A stretch of 22,242 nt of DNA from an uncultured Campylobacter sp. (GCF_938030785.1 NZ_CALHIK010000074.1:1-22242); one strand, 5' to 3'. Numbered from the stretch's first letter, positions 6,531 to 13,984 are shown. Notes: generated by a model not told the origin, from the sequence alone. Translations and numbers: made by a program.

Positions 6531-7259
6531 ATGAAAAGCATAAAAGGTATTTTCCGTTATCTTTTTCCGGTAAGAGATGGACGGGAACTCTATGGACTTA
6601 AAATTCCAAAAGGGCAAAGCGATCGTTTTGGAAAAGAATTTATATTCGAGCCTGAATTGATTGCGAAATCGGACGCGCAAAAACTAGATCTAAAAATAGA
6701 TCCAAAGCTTTTAAGAGATAAGCGAATTAAATTTCATATACGCGATATGTATTATAAGACATATTATGAGATAACATCTTTCGGTATCGATGAGAGCTAC
6801 GCCGATTCTCGGCAAATAGATTTTGATTTAGAAGATATAAAACAAATCGTAAAATCGGATGAAGACGATCCCTACTATGTATATAGCTATAGCCTAAACA
6901 TAGAGCAGATGAGATCTTTTGGATGCATCGATATGGTTAAGCCCGGTTTTTCATACTTCTTCGAATCCACTGCTGTCCACGAAAGAATAATCAAAGCTCC
7001 AAATAGTGGCGATAAAAATATAAAAGGCTGCTATATAAATGTCTTTGATAGCGATAAGGACGCCTTTTACGTGGCGTTATTGGACGTTAAGCTGCCTTTT
7101 AGCGAAGTTGCGAAAATAGTCGCTCCGCTGAGCGTAGAGGCAAATATCCACTATTCTTATAGCCTCTGTGAAGAGCAGATTATAAAATTGGGATTTCCTG
7201 AAATTTTAAAAGAAAACGACGGCAAAATCGACGCTCAAATATCGGTAGAGATAGTATAA
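6531..7259 (+). CDS. Hypothetical 242-aa protein with internal duplication
   Basis: No family is recognised. The product is soluble, acidic, and has no signal peptide or membrane segment. A motif is repeated about 100 residues apart: around residue 121, DDPYYVYSYSLNIEQMRSFG; around residue 215, EANIHYSYSLCEEQIIKLG. Each copy is preceded by an acidic or hydrophobic D-x-x-L...K-IV strand-helix segment (IDFDLEDIKQIV and LDVKLPFSEVAKIV). Two related domains in tandem are therefore likely, the first preceded by about 60 extra residues. An AAAAAGG-type ribosome site lies about 8 nt before the ATG. It is the last gene of the AT-rich accessory block and, like its neighbours, could belong to the immunity-type group, but nothing proves this. 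Confidence 0.6.
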   Translation: MKSIKGIFRYLFPVRDGRELYGLKIPKGQSDRFGKEFIFEPELIAKSDAQKLDLKIDPKLLRDKRIKFHIRDMYYKTYYEITSFGIDESYADSRQIDFDLEDIKQIVKSDEDDPYYVYSYSLNIEQMRSFGCIDMVKPGFSYFFESTAVHERIIKAPNSGDKNIKGCYINVFDSDKDAFYVALLDVKLPFSEVAKIVAPLSVEANIHYSYSLCEEQIIKLGFPEILKENDGKIDAQISVEIV

Positions 7260-7558
7260 TTTAAAATTTAGCCGTTAATGGGTAATTATAGAGGTTCGGT
7301 GGGCTGTAAATTTATGAGGAGCGCAAATCAAGCTAGGCAAATTTCTTTTGATTATTTTCCAGGCCGATTTTTTGCGTGCTTGATGATTTTGCCAGCTAGC
7401 GATTCAGTCCGTCTTTATTATCCATACCGGCTCCTTTAAATTTCGCGCGTTATCTAAATTTACGCAGCGTCTTTGCCGTCGCAAGAGGAGTTTAAATTTA
7501 ATCCGCAAAATTTTAAATTCTCATTTTATAAATAAATTTGATAAAATTTCGCCGTTTC
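7260..7558. other. Gene-free gap between the accessory block and hcp
   Basis: No gene of useful length is visible on either strand. On the minus strand an AGGAG site (7431-7435) precedes an ATG at 7425, but the frame stops after nine codons (MDNKDGLNR), so it is either a decayed gene start or chance. The right part is AT-rich with many AAATTTA words. Confidence 0.5.
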
Positions 7559-7600
7559 TTGACGACAATCAAGTTATTCTTCTAAATATAATCTTAAAAT
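7559..7600 (+). promoter_or_regulatory. FNR/CRP-family-like site and promoter of hcp
   Basis: TTGA-CGACAA-TCAA at 7559-7572 is a complete CRP/FNR-family dyad with the standard six-base spacer. Downstream are TATAAT at 7587-7592 and an overlapping TAAAAT at 7595-7600. With the second box the dyad would be centred near -41.5, the class II activator position; with the first it would be near -33. No good -35 element at 17 nt is seen for either, which fits activator dependence. Confidence 0.55.
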
Positions 7601-7632
7601 TACTAACTAAATTTTTTTATAAAGGATCTTCT

Positions 7633-8961
7633 ATGAGCGACAATCTAGAGATGTTCTGTCATCAGTGCCAAATGAGCGTACCCGAGGGCTGCGGCGCAAA
7701 GGGCCAAAGCAAAGGCACCTGCGGCAAAAATTCCACATTAAGCCTGCTTCAAGACACTATGGTTTTCGGACTTAAGGGGCTTAGCGCCTACCGCCACCAC
7801 GCGCACGAGCTCGGCGCCGATACTAGCGCGGTCGATACCATTATGGCGGACACGCTGTATTTCACGCTGACGAACTCAAATTTTAACTTTGACGAGCATA
7901 TCGCGCAGCTGATGGCCGTCGGAAGCGCGGGCGTGCAGATGATGGATATCTTAAGCGAGGCGCATACCGCAAAATTCGGCGTACCGACCCCGGTTAAAGT
8001 TAGCCAAAACAAGGTCGAGGGGAAGGCGATTTTGGTTAGCGGCCATAACCTGCACGCTCTTGAGGTGCTACTAAAAGTGACCGAGGGCAAGGGCATCAAT
8101 ATCTACACACACTCCGAGATGCTTCCTGCGCACGGCTATCCGCAGCTTCGCAAGTATCCGCACCTAAAGGGCAACGTCGGCAAGGCGTGGTTCGATCAGA
8201 CCAAGCTTTTTAACGAATTTAAAGGCGCGATTTTGATGACCACCAACTGCATCGTGCCGCTTCGCTCGTCCTGTAGCTACGCGGACAGGCTGTTTGGCTA
8301 CTCTATCGCGGGCACCGACGGGATCAAACATATCCAAAACGACGATTTTACGCCGCTCATCGAGTGCGCGCTTGCATGCGGCGACGTGAGTATGGACAGC
8401 GACGAGAGCTTGGTGACGGGCGGGCACTACAAGACGATTTTGAGCCTCGCGCCGCAAATTTTAGACGCGATCAAATCTGGCAAAATCCGCCGCTTTTTCG
8501 TCATCGCAGGCTGCGATGCGCCGGGCAAGGGACGCGAGTATTACCGCGAGCTAGCGCTCAGCCTGCCGAAAGACTGCGTGGTTTTGACCTCCAGCTGCGG
8601 TAAATTCCGCTTCAACGACGTGGATTTTGGAACCGTGCCCGGCACCGAGCTTCCGCGCTATATCGATCTAGGTCAGTGCAACGATAGCAACGGCGCGGTC
8701 AAGATCGCTCTGGCGCTTAGCGAGGCTACGGGCATCGCGGTAAACGATCTGCCGGTCTCGATCGTGCTGATGTGGATGGAGCAAAAGGCGGTCATCATCC
8801 TACTTGCGCTGTTTAGCCTAGGCGTCAAGAACATCAACGTAGGACCTACCGTGCCTGAGTTTTTCAACGACGAAATTTTGGGCTTTTTGGTGCAAAATTT
8901 CGGCCTTCGCCTAATCAGCGGCGACGCGCAGGCTGATTTGAAATACTTCCTGGGCGAATAA
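7633..8961 (+). CDS. hcp: Hybrid cluster protein (hydroxylamine reductase), short form
   Basis: Hcp carries a 4Fe-2S-2O hybrid cluster plus a conventional FeS cluster. It is linked to nitric oxide and nitrosative stress, with NO reductase and in vitro hydroxylamine reductase activity. The N-terminal motif has Cys at 9, 12, 20 and 30 (CHQC...C...C). All expected hybrid cluster ligands are visible by comparison with the Desulfovibrio enzyme: H138, E162, C206, C294 (the persulfide Cys, in AGCDAPGKG), C322, C349, E383 and K385. At 442 aa it is about 100 residues shorter than the 550-aa class I/II enzymes, missing part of the N-terminal helical domain, as in class III. The ATG has AAAGGA about 8 nt upstream. 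It is transcribed alone behind an FNR-like site; no hcr reductase gene is adjacent. Confidence 0.95.
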   Translation: MSDNLEMFCHQCQMSVPEGCGAKGQSKGTCGKNSTLSLLQDTMVFGLKGLSAYRHHAHELGADTSAVDTIMADTLYFTLTNSNFNFDEHIAQLMAVGSAGVQMMDILSEAHTAKFGVPTPVKVSQNKVEGKAILVSGHNLHALEVLLKVTEGKGINIYTHSEMLPAHGYPQLRKYPHLKGNVGKAWFDQTKLFNEFKGAILMTTNCIVPLRSSCSYADRLFGYSIAGTDGIKHIQNDDFTPLIECALACGDVSMDSDESLVTGGHYKTILSLAPQILDAIKSGKIRRFFVIAGCDAPGKGREYYRELALSLPKDCVVLTSSCGKFRFNDVDFGTVPGTELPRYIDLGQCNDSNGAVKIALALSEATGIAVNDLPVSIVLMWMEQKAVIILLALFSLGVKNINVGPTVPEFFNDEILGFLVQNFGLRLISGDAQADLKYFLGE

Positions 8962-8978
8962 GCGTCGCTTGGGCAATC

Positions 8979-9037
8979 TTTACGGGCGCGCGAACGCTGC
9001 ATGAAACAGCGCGCAGAATTTCTCGCGTGCCCGTAAA
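8979..9037 (+). terminator. Long two-part hairpin downstream of hcp
   Basis: Arms 8979-8993 (TTTACGGGCGCGCGA) and 9023-9037 (TCGCGTGCCCGTAAA) pair over 15 positions with one G-U. Inside the 29-nt loop a second stem CGCTG/CAGCG can form. It starts 18 nt after the hcp stop. The right arm runs into AAATCC rather than a T tract, so it may be a terminator for hcp or a structured mRNA end. Confidence 0.5.
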
Positions 9038-9210
9038 TCCGCTCGCGCCCGCTAAATTTTAAATTTTCGGCGGGGCGGTAAATTTTATAAAATTTCAAAA
9101 TTTTATCACGGCGCGGATTAAATTTTCCGCGCCTCAAAAACCGAGCCAAGATCGATCTTGCCTGCTTTTCGCTTCTTTAAATTTAGACTCTATCGCGCAT
9201 TTTAACGAAA
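9038..9210. other. Gap between hcp and the PepSY module
   Basis: No gene is visible. It contains AT-rich self-complementary words (ATAAAATTT-C-AAAATTTTAT near 9086) set between GC-rich stretches. The long minus-strand frame that spans it overlaps the 3' end of hcp and shows no recognisable protein. Confidence 0.45.
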
Positions 9211-9252
9211 TTCATCTTTATTCATCGCAGCTTCATTTATGAATTTTATAAT
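9211..9252 (+). promoter_or_regulatory. Promoter with TTCAT direct repeats ahead of the PepSY gene
   Basis: Three TTCAT direct repeats start at 9211, 9221 and 9232 (periods 10 and 11), followed by a TATAAT box at 9247-9252. Direct repeats of about one helical turn at the -35 region are typical of OmpR-family regulator sites, and an OmpR-family regulator is encoded three genes downstream. Autoregulation is therefore plausible. Confidence 0.45.
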
Positions 9253-9298
9253 GCACTCATCCAAACGAAAGTTGGAAATCAAAACAAAAGGATCAGAA

Positions 9299-9780
9299 AT
9301 GACAAAGTTATTAGGCGCAGCGGTTTTAGCGGCGGTTTTAGGTGCGACGAGCTTGCAGGCTATCACGTCCAAGGAGGCTTTAAACATCGCGGAGAAAAAT
9401 TTCCCTGGCTCAAAGATCAAGGATATATCAATGGATGTTAAAAAGGGGGCGACTTTTTATGAGATAGAGTCTTTTAAAGACAATCAAAAACAAGAGATCA
9501 AAATCGACGCCGCAAGCGGCCGGATCGTAAAACAAGAGGTTAAAAACAAAAATTTATATTGCCAAACGAGGCGATAGACTTTTCAAAGTTCGCTCTTAGC
9601 ATCGACGAGGCCGCAGATAAGGCGCTAGCGCTTGAGGCTGGCTGGAGCCTTGATGAGGCCGATCTTGATAATAAAAACGGCACTTGGATCTACGAGGTCG
9701 AGCTTAAAAAAGGCATGAGCGAGAAAAAGGTGATAATAAACGCTCAAACAGGCGAAATTATCGGCAACTACACGAAGTGA
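9299..9780 (+). pseudogene. Exported two-PepSY-domain protein, split by a -1 frameshift
   Basis: ATG 9299 (AAAGGATC upstream) encodes a signal peptide MTKLLGAAVLAAVLGATSLQA and a first PepSY domain (SKEALNIAEKNF...IKIDAASGRIVKQEV). That frame runs out at TAG 9575-9577 after an unrelated tail. The -1 frame continues with LPNEAIDFSKFALSIDEAADKAL... and a second PepSY domain (WIYEVELKKG...INAQTGEIIGNYTK) to TGA 9778-9780. PepSY domains are small periplasmic modules often found beside two-component systems or peptidases. The frames meet at an A AAT TTA heptamer (9550-9556), and a purine-rich AGAGG lies about 10 nt upstream. One extra A in the A5 run at 9548-9552 would also restore a single frame. 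Mutation, sequence error and programmed frameshifting are all possible; chance is not excluded because AAATTTA is abundant here. Confidence 0.75.
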
Positions 9781-9786
9781 TTTTAT

Positions 9787-9808
9787 GCGCCCGAGTAGCT
9801 TCGGGCGC
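9787..9808 (+). terminator. GC-rich hairpin between the PepSY genes
   Basis: An 8-bp stem GCGCCCGA/TCGGGCGC with a 6-nt loop begins 6 nt after the PepSY stop codon and ends 24 nt before the next ATG. There is no T tract after it, so partial attenuation or mRNA processing is more likely than full termination. Confidence 0.5.
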
Positions 9809-9832
9809 CGAAATTTAGGCAAAGGAAAAGAT

Positions 9833-10576
9833 ATGAGCAAAAACAGGGATCAAAATTTAGACGATAAAACTAGCGGGCGAAATTCGGAGGAAAATTTGAG
9901 CGCGAATTTTAACGAAAACGCGGATGAAAATTTAAACGCAAACGTCGGTGTAAATTTAGACGATAGCGCGAGCGTGGCGAGCAAAAGCACTCTAAATTTA
10001 GATGAAAACGGCGAGGAAAGCACGGTTGAAAATCTAAACCGAATTTTAGATGAAAGCGCCGAGCGAAATTCCGGCGAAAGCGGGGCGGAGCAGGGCTACG
10101 AAAATTTAGATCAAAACGCGAGCAAGGTAGGCGAAAGCGCGGAAAAAATATGCGTGGGCGCTCCGAAATGCAAAGCGCAAAATTTATTTAAAAAAGCGCT
10201 CGAAATTTCGCTGCAAAGCGCAGCCAGCGCACTAGTTTGTGCCGGCAGGGCGGGGCTGTGGCTATTGGACGCCGCAAGCGAGCTAAAAGACGAAGCGCAA
10301 AAAGCGCAGCTTTCAAAAATAAACGAGGAGCAGGCGAAATTTGACGGTGCGCAGATCATCTCGCGCGCCATTATCAAGGAGATCGTCGCAAACCGCCTAA
10401 AAACGGACGCAAGCGGGATAGAATTCGGCCAAATTTATCTAGTCAAAAGACATGCTTCGGGCTTGCGGGGCGACGAGTATTTTTATGAAGCAAAGGCCAA
10501 ATCTAACGGCTTTTCGTATGATTTTAAGATCGCGGCGAGGGGCGGCGAAATTTTAAAGCTGAAAATCAAAAGTTAA
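9833..10576 (+). CDS. PepSY-like protein with long Asn/Glu-rich N-terminus
   Basis: ATG 9833, preceded by AAAGGAAAAG, gives 247 aa. About 95 N-terminal residues are low-complexity, acidic and Asn-rich, built from NLDE/NLDD/ENL words, and are encoded by recurring AAATTTAGA-GA DNA words. A segment around 120-147 (LEISLQSAASALVCAGRAGLWLLDAA) is moderately hydrophobic and may touch or cross the membrane. The last 75 residues (RAIIKEIVANRL...YFYEAKAKSNGFSYDFKIAARGGEILKLKI) resemble a PepSY fold, with the Y-E-A-K strand and the G-G-E-I-L ending. No signal peptide is seen, unlike the preceding PepSY gene. It lies 39 nt before an OmpR-type regulator and is probably in the same transcript. The PepSY call for the C-terminus is moderate; the low-complexity part is of unknown use. 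Confidence 0.6.
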   Translation: MSKNRDQNLDDKTSGRNSEENLSANFNENADENLNANVGVNLDDSASVASKSTLNLDENGEESTVENLNRILDESAERNSGESGAEQGYENLDQNASKVGESAEKICVGAPKCKAQNLFKKALEISLQSAASALVCAGRAGLWLLDAASELKDEAQKAQLSKINEEQAKFDGAQIISRAIIKEIVANRLKTDASGIEFGQIYLVKRHASGLRGDEYFYEAKAKSNGFSYDFKIAARGGEILKLKIKS

Positions 10577-10615
10577 ATTTGATAAAATAGCGGGCAAAAT
10601 TTAAAAAGGGCAAAG

Positions 10616-11275
10616 ATGAAAATTTTAGTCGTCGAAGATGAAATTGACCTAAACAACGTGATCGTAAAACACCTCAAAAAAGACGGATATAGCGTCGATA
10701 GCGCGTTTAACGGCGAGGAGGCGATGGACTTTACCGCCGTGGCGCGCTACAATCTCATCGTGCTTGATATTATGATGCCCGTGATGGACGGACTTACGTT
10801 TTTGCAAAAATCGCGCGCCGCAAAGCTCGCGACACCCGTGCTGATACTGACGGCAAAGGATGAGGTGGACGACGTCGTAAAGGGGCTCGATGCGGGTGCG
10901 GACGATTATTTGGTTAAGCCCTTTGATTTTAAGGAGCTGCTGGCTAGAGCGCGCACGCTCATTCGCCGAAACAGCGGCAGCGCCGCCAATGAAATTTACG
11001 CAGGCGAGCTAAAGATCGACCTTTCTAAAAAATCGGTCGAACTTGGCGGACAAAACATCGAGCTAACGGGCAAAGAGTATGAAATTTTAGAGTTTTTAAT
11101 GCTAAATAAGGGCAGAATTTTAACCCGCGATCAGATCAAGGAGCACGTCTGGGACTTCGACTACACGGGCGGCTCAAACGTCATCGACGTGCTCGTAAAA
11201 AATATAAGAAAGAAGCTCGGCGAATGCGAAGTGATCCAGACTAAAAGAGGGCTCGGCTATGTTATTAAGGATTAA
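10616..11275 (+). CDS. OmpR-family response regulator
   Basis: The 219-aa protein has a receiver domain (acidic D8/E9, phospho-acceptor D51 in IVLDIMMP, T79, K101 in DDYLVKPF) and a C-terminal winged-helix domain (LTGKEYEILEFLMLNKGRILTRDQI...SNVIDVLVKNIRKKLG...GLGYVI). All key residues are intact. It is transcribed with the kinase that follows: the kinase ATG lies 17 nt inside its 3' end. It probably acts on the PepSY gene promoter, where TTCAT direct repeats lie. PepSY-regulator-kinase modules are frequent in Campylobacterota; the signal sensed is not known here. Confidence 0.93.
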   Translation: MKILVVEDEIDLNNVIVKHLKKDGYSVDSAFNGEEAMDFTAVARYNLIVLDIMMPVMDGLTFLQKSRAAKLATPVLILTAKDEVDDVVKGLDAGADDYLVKPFDFKELLARARTLIRRNSGSAANEIYAGELKIDLSKKSVELGGQNIELTGKEYEILEFLMLNKGRILTRDQIKEHVWDFDYTGGSNVIDVLVKNIRKKLGECEVIQTKRGLGYVIKD

Positions 11276-12602
11276 GCGGATCCTCGCAAACATACCCATT
11301 ACGGCGCGCGTGACGCTTTGGTATTCGTTTTTTATCCTCGTTATCGTAGCGGCTTTAATTGCTATTTCGGCGGTCGCGGCGGATGAAATTTTTGAGGACG
11401 TAAGTCAAAAAAAGCTAGCCAAATCGGTCGCCAAAATCGCTAGCGATATGGAAGAATTTGAGCCCTACGACGATGGGATATTTTTTATAAAATACAGCGC
11501 AAATGGCGAGCTAACGGGCGGCCTGGCGCCTAAAAATTTTGAAACTTCGCTTAAAATGGACGGCGGCGAAGTGCGGCTTTATGAAAACGGCGAAAACCGC
11601 TTTTACTACTACGACGCCGCGACCGAGAATCGGGGGGTCTGGATCAGAGGCGTGATAAGCGCGGATGGGTTTTTTAAAAAAGAGGGGCTGTTTTTGCTCG
11701 CTTTGGCCCTGCTCGTGCCGATCCTCTTCGCCTTCGTGCTTTACGGAGGCTACAAGACGATAAAAAATGCGATGAAACCGGTCTCCGCGATGTCTAAAAC
11801 CGCCCTTGAAATCGGCGCTAGCAAGGATTTTTCAAAGCGAATAGAGCTGCCTACGGGCAAAGACGAGCTGCACGCGCTTGCGAGCGTGTTTAACTCTATG
11901 CTGGATTCCCTCGAAAAGGTCTATCAAAACGAAAAGCAGCTCACCTCCGATGTCTCCCACGAGCTGCGCACGCCGGTGTCCGTCATCATAGCCGAGAGCG
12001 ACTATACCGCAAGCTATGCGCAAAATTTAAACGAAGCCAAGGAGTCGCTGGATGTCATCGCCAGGCAGTCAAAAAAGATCGCCTCGCTGATAGATCAAAT
12101 TTTGGAGCTTTCGAGGCTGGAATCGGGCAGAAATTTAACGCTAAAGCGCGTGAGTTTAAGCTCTATTTTGCAAAATCTCGCGAAGGACTATGAAAAACTG
12201 GCTGAGCTCAAAGGGATAAAATTTGGCTACGATATAGCGCCAAGCGTTGAAATTTGGGGCGATGAGCTTATGATCTTGCGGCTAGCGGATAACTTTTTAA
12301 GCAACGCGCTAAAATTTACCGCTAGCAAGATCGAGTTAAGTCTAAGCGCAACCAAAACGCACGCGCTACTATCCGTAAAAGACGATGGCGCTGGCATTTC
12401 GCAAAAAGAAAGCGAGTTAATCTGGAATAAATTTTATCAAGCCGAGGGTTCAAGAAATAAAAGCTTAAACGCGGGCAGCGGCCTTGGGCTGGCAATCGCT
12501 GCAAATATCGCTAAAATTCACGGCGCGAAGCTCGGCGTAAAAAGCGGCGAGATCGATGGCGCGGGCAGCGAATTTTGGGCGGAATTTGAGCTTTTGAAAT
12601 AA
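11259..12602 (+). CDS. Sensor histidine kinase, partner of the preceding regulator
   Basis: The 447-aa membrane kinase has a first membrane segment at about 13-34, a periplasmic sensor region of about 105 residues without recognised motif, a second membrane segment (about 141-163), a HAMP linker (KPVSAMSKTALEIG...DELHALASVFNSML), the HisKA box DVSHELRTPVS with H234, and a HATPase with N box NFLSNALKFT, G1 DDGAGIS and G2 GSGLGLAIA. Everything needed for autophosphorylation is present. The start overlaps the regulator, implying translational coupling. The adjacent PepSY proteins suggest that the periplasmic signal may be linked to them, which is inference. Confidence 0.93.
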   Translation: MLLRIKRILANIPITARVTLWYSFFILVIVAALIAISAVAADEIFEDVSQKKLAKSVAKIASDMEEFEPYDDGIFFIKYSANGELTGGLAPKNFETSLKMDGGEVRLYENGENRFYYYDAATENRGVWIRGVISADGFFKKEGLFLLALALLVPILFAFVLYGGYKTIKNAMKPVSAMSKTALEIGASKDFSKRIELPTGKDELHALASVFNSMLDSLEKVYQNEKQLTSDVSHELRTPVSVIIAESDYTASYAQNLNEAKESLDVIARQSKKIASLIDQILELSRLESGRNLTLKRVSLSSILQNLAKDYEKLAELKGIKFGYDIAPSVEIWGDELMILRLADNFLSNALKFTASKIELSLSATKTHALLSVKDDGAGISQKESELIWNKFYQAEGSRNKSLNAGSGLGLAIAANIAKIHGAKLGVKSGEIDGAGSEFWAEFELLK

Positions 12603-12666
12603 ATTTCGCTAAATCGCGAGAAATAAAAGCAAAGTAATCGGCGTAAATCCAAATTTACGATGCTTT

Positions 12667-12692
12667 GCGATGAAATTTTAAAATTTCATCGC
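12667..12692. terminator. 26-nt perfect palindrome, copy 1 (bidirectional terminator candidate)
   Basis: A perfect dyad with 13-nt arms (first arm GCGATGAAATTTT) lies between the convergent kinase gene and first Sel1 gene, 64 nt after the kinase stop and 16 nt after the Sel1 stop. An identical copy lies at 13906-13931 in the same position relative to the second Sel1 gene. It probably ends transcription from both sides. Confidence 0.6.
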
Positions 12693-12708
12693 GCTAAAAG
12701 TAGTCCGA

Positions 12709-13338
12709 TCAATCGGCAAGCTTTTTTAATATCTCGTATCTTTTGCAGAATCTTTGCAAAACATTTTTTTCGGGGTTAAATAGATCTTCTTCATTTTTAC
12801 CTAATTCGCAGGACTTTTTGTAGTATTGTACCGCACTTGCTTTATCACCGCTTTCTTCAAGAATTACTGCGAGATTTCCGCACCCGCCCCAATTTTCCGC
12901 ATTACAAGCCTTTTTGTAATACTCTATAGCTCTTATTTTATCTACCTTTACCCCTTTGCCGTATTGATACATAAAGCCCAGGTTACTGCAGGCTTCCATC
13001 TCTCCGCCTTTACAAGCTTTATTAAATAGCTTCATAGCTTTTTTATAATCTGCTTTTACCCCTTCTTCGCGGACATACATAGCTCCTATTTCCAAGCAAG
13101 CTGCATATAGGTTTCCATCGCAAGCTTTTTTAAAGTAATAAAGCGTTTTGTTATAATCCCTATCGGACGCGCTTCCTCCGAGTTCAACCGGATGTTCATA
13201 AAATATACCGGCCGCTCCGCAAGCTTCAAAATTGCCCGCTTCACATTCTTTCTCGAATTCTTTAATCTCCGATTTCGTTAGTGTTATACCAAAGGATAAA
13301 AAAGCCAATGCGCCTACAATCAAAACTATTTTTTTCAT
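12709..13338 (-). CDS. Secreted Sel1-repeat cysteine-rich protein, copy 1
   Basis: The 209-aa product starts with a signal peptide (MKKIVLIVGALAFLSFG). It then has four or five Sel1-like helical repeats of about 36 residues, each with the A-C...LG-MY...GV-x-D-x-x-KA-x-x-Y-x-KAC pattern. Cys pairs recur at fixed places, as in the Helicobacter cysteine-rich proteins (HcpA type), whose helices are stapled by disulfides. The protein should be periplasmic or secreted and serve protein contacts; a precise role is unknown. ATG 13338 has AAGGAGC upstream on the minus strand. It is paralogous to the gene at 13985-14578, including flanking DNA. It keeps a C-terminal EILKKLAD tail that the other copy has lost. 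Confidence 0.9.
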   Translation of the reverse strand: MKKIVLIVGALAFLSFGITLTKSEIKEFEKECEAGNFEACGAAGIFYEHPVELGGSASDRDYNKTLYYFKKACDGNLYAACLEIGAMYVREEGVKADYKKAMKLFNKACKGGEMEACSNLGFMYQYGKGVKVDKIRAIEYYKKACNAENWGGCGNLAVILEESGDKASAVQYYKKSCELGKNEEDLFNPEKNVLQRFCKRYEILKKLAD

Positions 13339-13360
13339 CTCTGCTCCTTTGAAATTTTGT

Positions 13361-13376
13361 GAAAGTATATTCTTTC
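13361..13376 (-). promoter_or_regulatory. Promoter with GAAAG/CTTTC dyad, Sel1 copy 1
   Basis: On the minus strand GAAAG-AATATA-CTTTC surrounds a TATACT -10 box about 25 nt before the ATG. The same element with the same flanks occurs upstream of Sel1 copy 2, so it is conserved by duplication or by selection. Confidence 0.5.
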
Positions 13377-13569
13377 GCTTTTTAATAAGCGCTGAATATG
13401 CCCGTCTTGATGGGCTTGCTAAAATAAGATAGATAAAATGCGTCGGCGCGTGAAGCGGAGCTAAATTTAAATTGCGGGCTAAATTAAAGTGCGGCTTAGA
13501 CCGCTCTGCGGGCGTTCGGCTCGGCTCTAAAATAGTTAAATTTAGCGCTAGCGTCTGCGGGGGCTTCGG

Positions 13570-13788
13570 CTACCTGATTTTTGCGCTGCCGAAGCAAAGC
13601 CCGTTTTCGTTGCACTGCATATTTTCGATTTGCGGATCCTCGCTTTCGCCGCAAATTTGAATCATTTGATGCGATGCTTCGTCCATTTTAGGCTCGCTGC
13701 AATACGAAACGCCGGGCTCTGGATGCTCCGAGTTAGAGCAGCCGCATATAATCAGCGCCGCGCAGACAAACAATAGGACATTTTTCAT
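13570..13788 (-). CDS. Small cysteine-rich lipoprotein
   Basis: The 72-aa product has a short lipoprotein signal (MKNVLLFVCAALIICGC) with Cys17 as the likely lipidated residue. A mature part of about 55 polar residues contains four more Cys (in SYCSE, IQICGE, NMQCNE and GLCFG), which could form two disulfides. The ATG at 13788 has AAAGGA upstream on the minus strand. It lies between the two Sel1 paralogs and is read in the same direction. No family is recognised; an envelope-located accessory protein is all that can be said. Confidence 0.65.
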   Translation of the reverse strand: MKNVLLFVCAALIICGCSNSEHPEPGVSYCSEPKMDEASHQMIQICGESEDPQIENMQCNENGLCFGSAKIR

Positions 13789-13905
13789 TCTAAATCCTTT
13801 TAAAAAATTCTGTAATTCTATCTTTGCAAAGCTGAAATTTTACGGAATTTAAAGCGTTTCGGATAAATTTAACGCCCCTGCATGCCGAGCTGGGCGGCGA
13901 GCGCA

Positions 13906-13931
13906 GCGATGAAATTTTAAAATTTCATCGC
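13906..13931. terminator. 26-nt perfect palindrome, copy 2
   Basis: Identical to the palindrome at 12667-12692. It is followed on its right side by related sequence (AAAAGTAG...CGATCAA-CGGCAAGCT), part of the duplicated Sel1 cassette, with a short CGATCAGCAGTT insertion in this copy. It lies 53 nt beyond the stop of Sel1 copy 2. Confidence 0.6.
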
Positions 13932-13984
13932 GCCAAAAGTAGCTCGATCAGCAGTTCGATCAACCGGCAAGCTGTTTTAATGCC

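Noticed and set aside
7396..7425. Nine-codon minus-strand ORF with an AGGAG ribosome site
   Set aside because: Too short and no continuation found in other frames; mentioned only as a possible decayed start.
8673..9149. 158-codon minus-strand frame overlapping the hcp 3' end
   Set aside because: Most of it is antisense to well-conserved hcp codons, and the product has no recognisable pattern.
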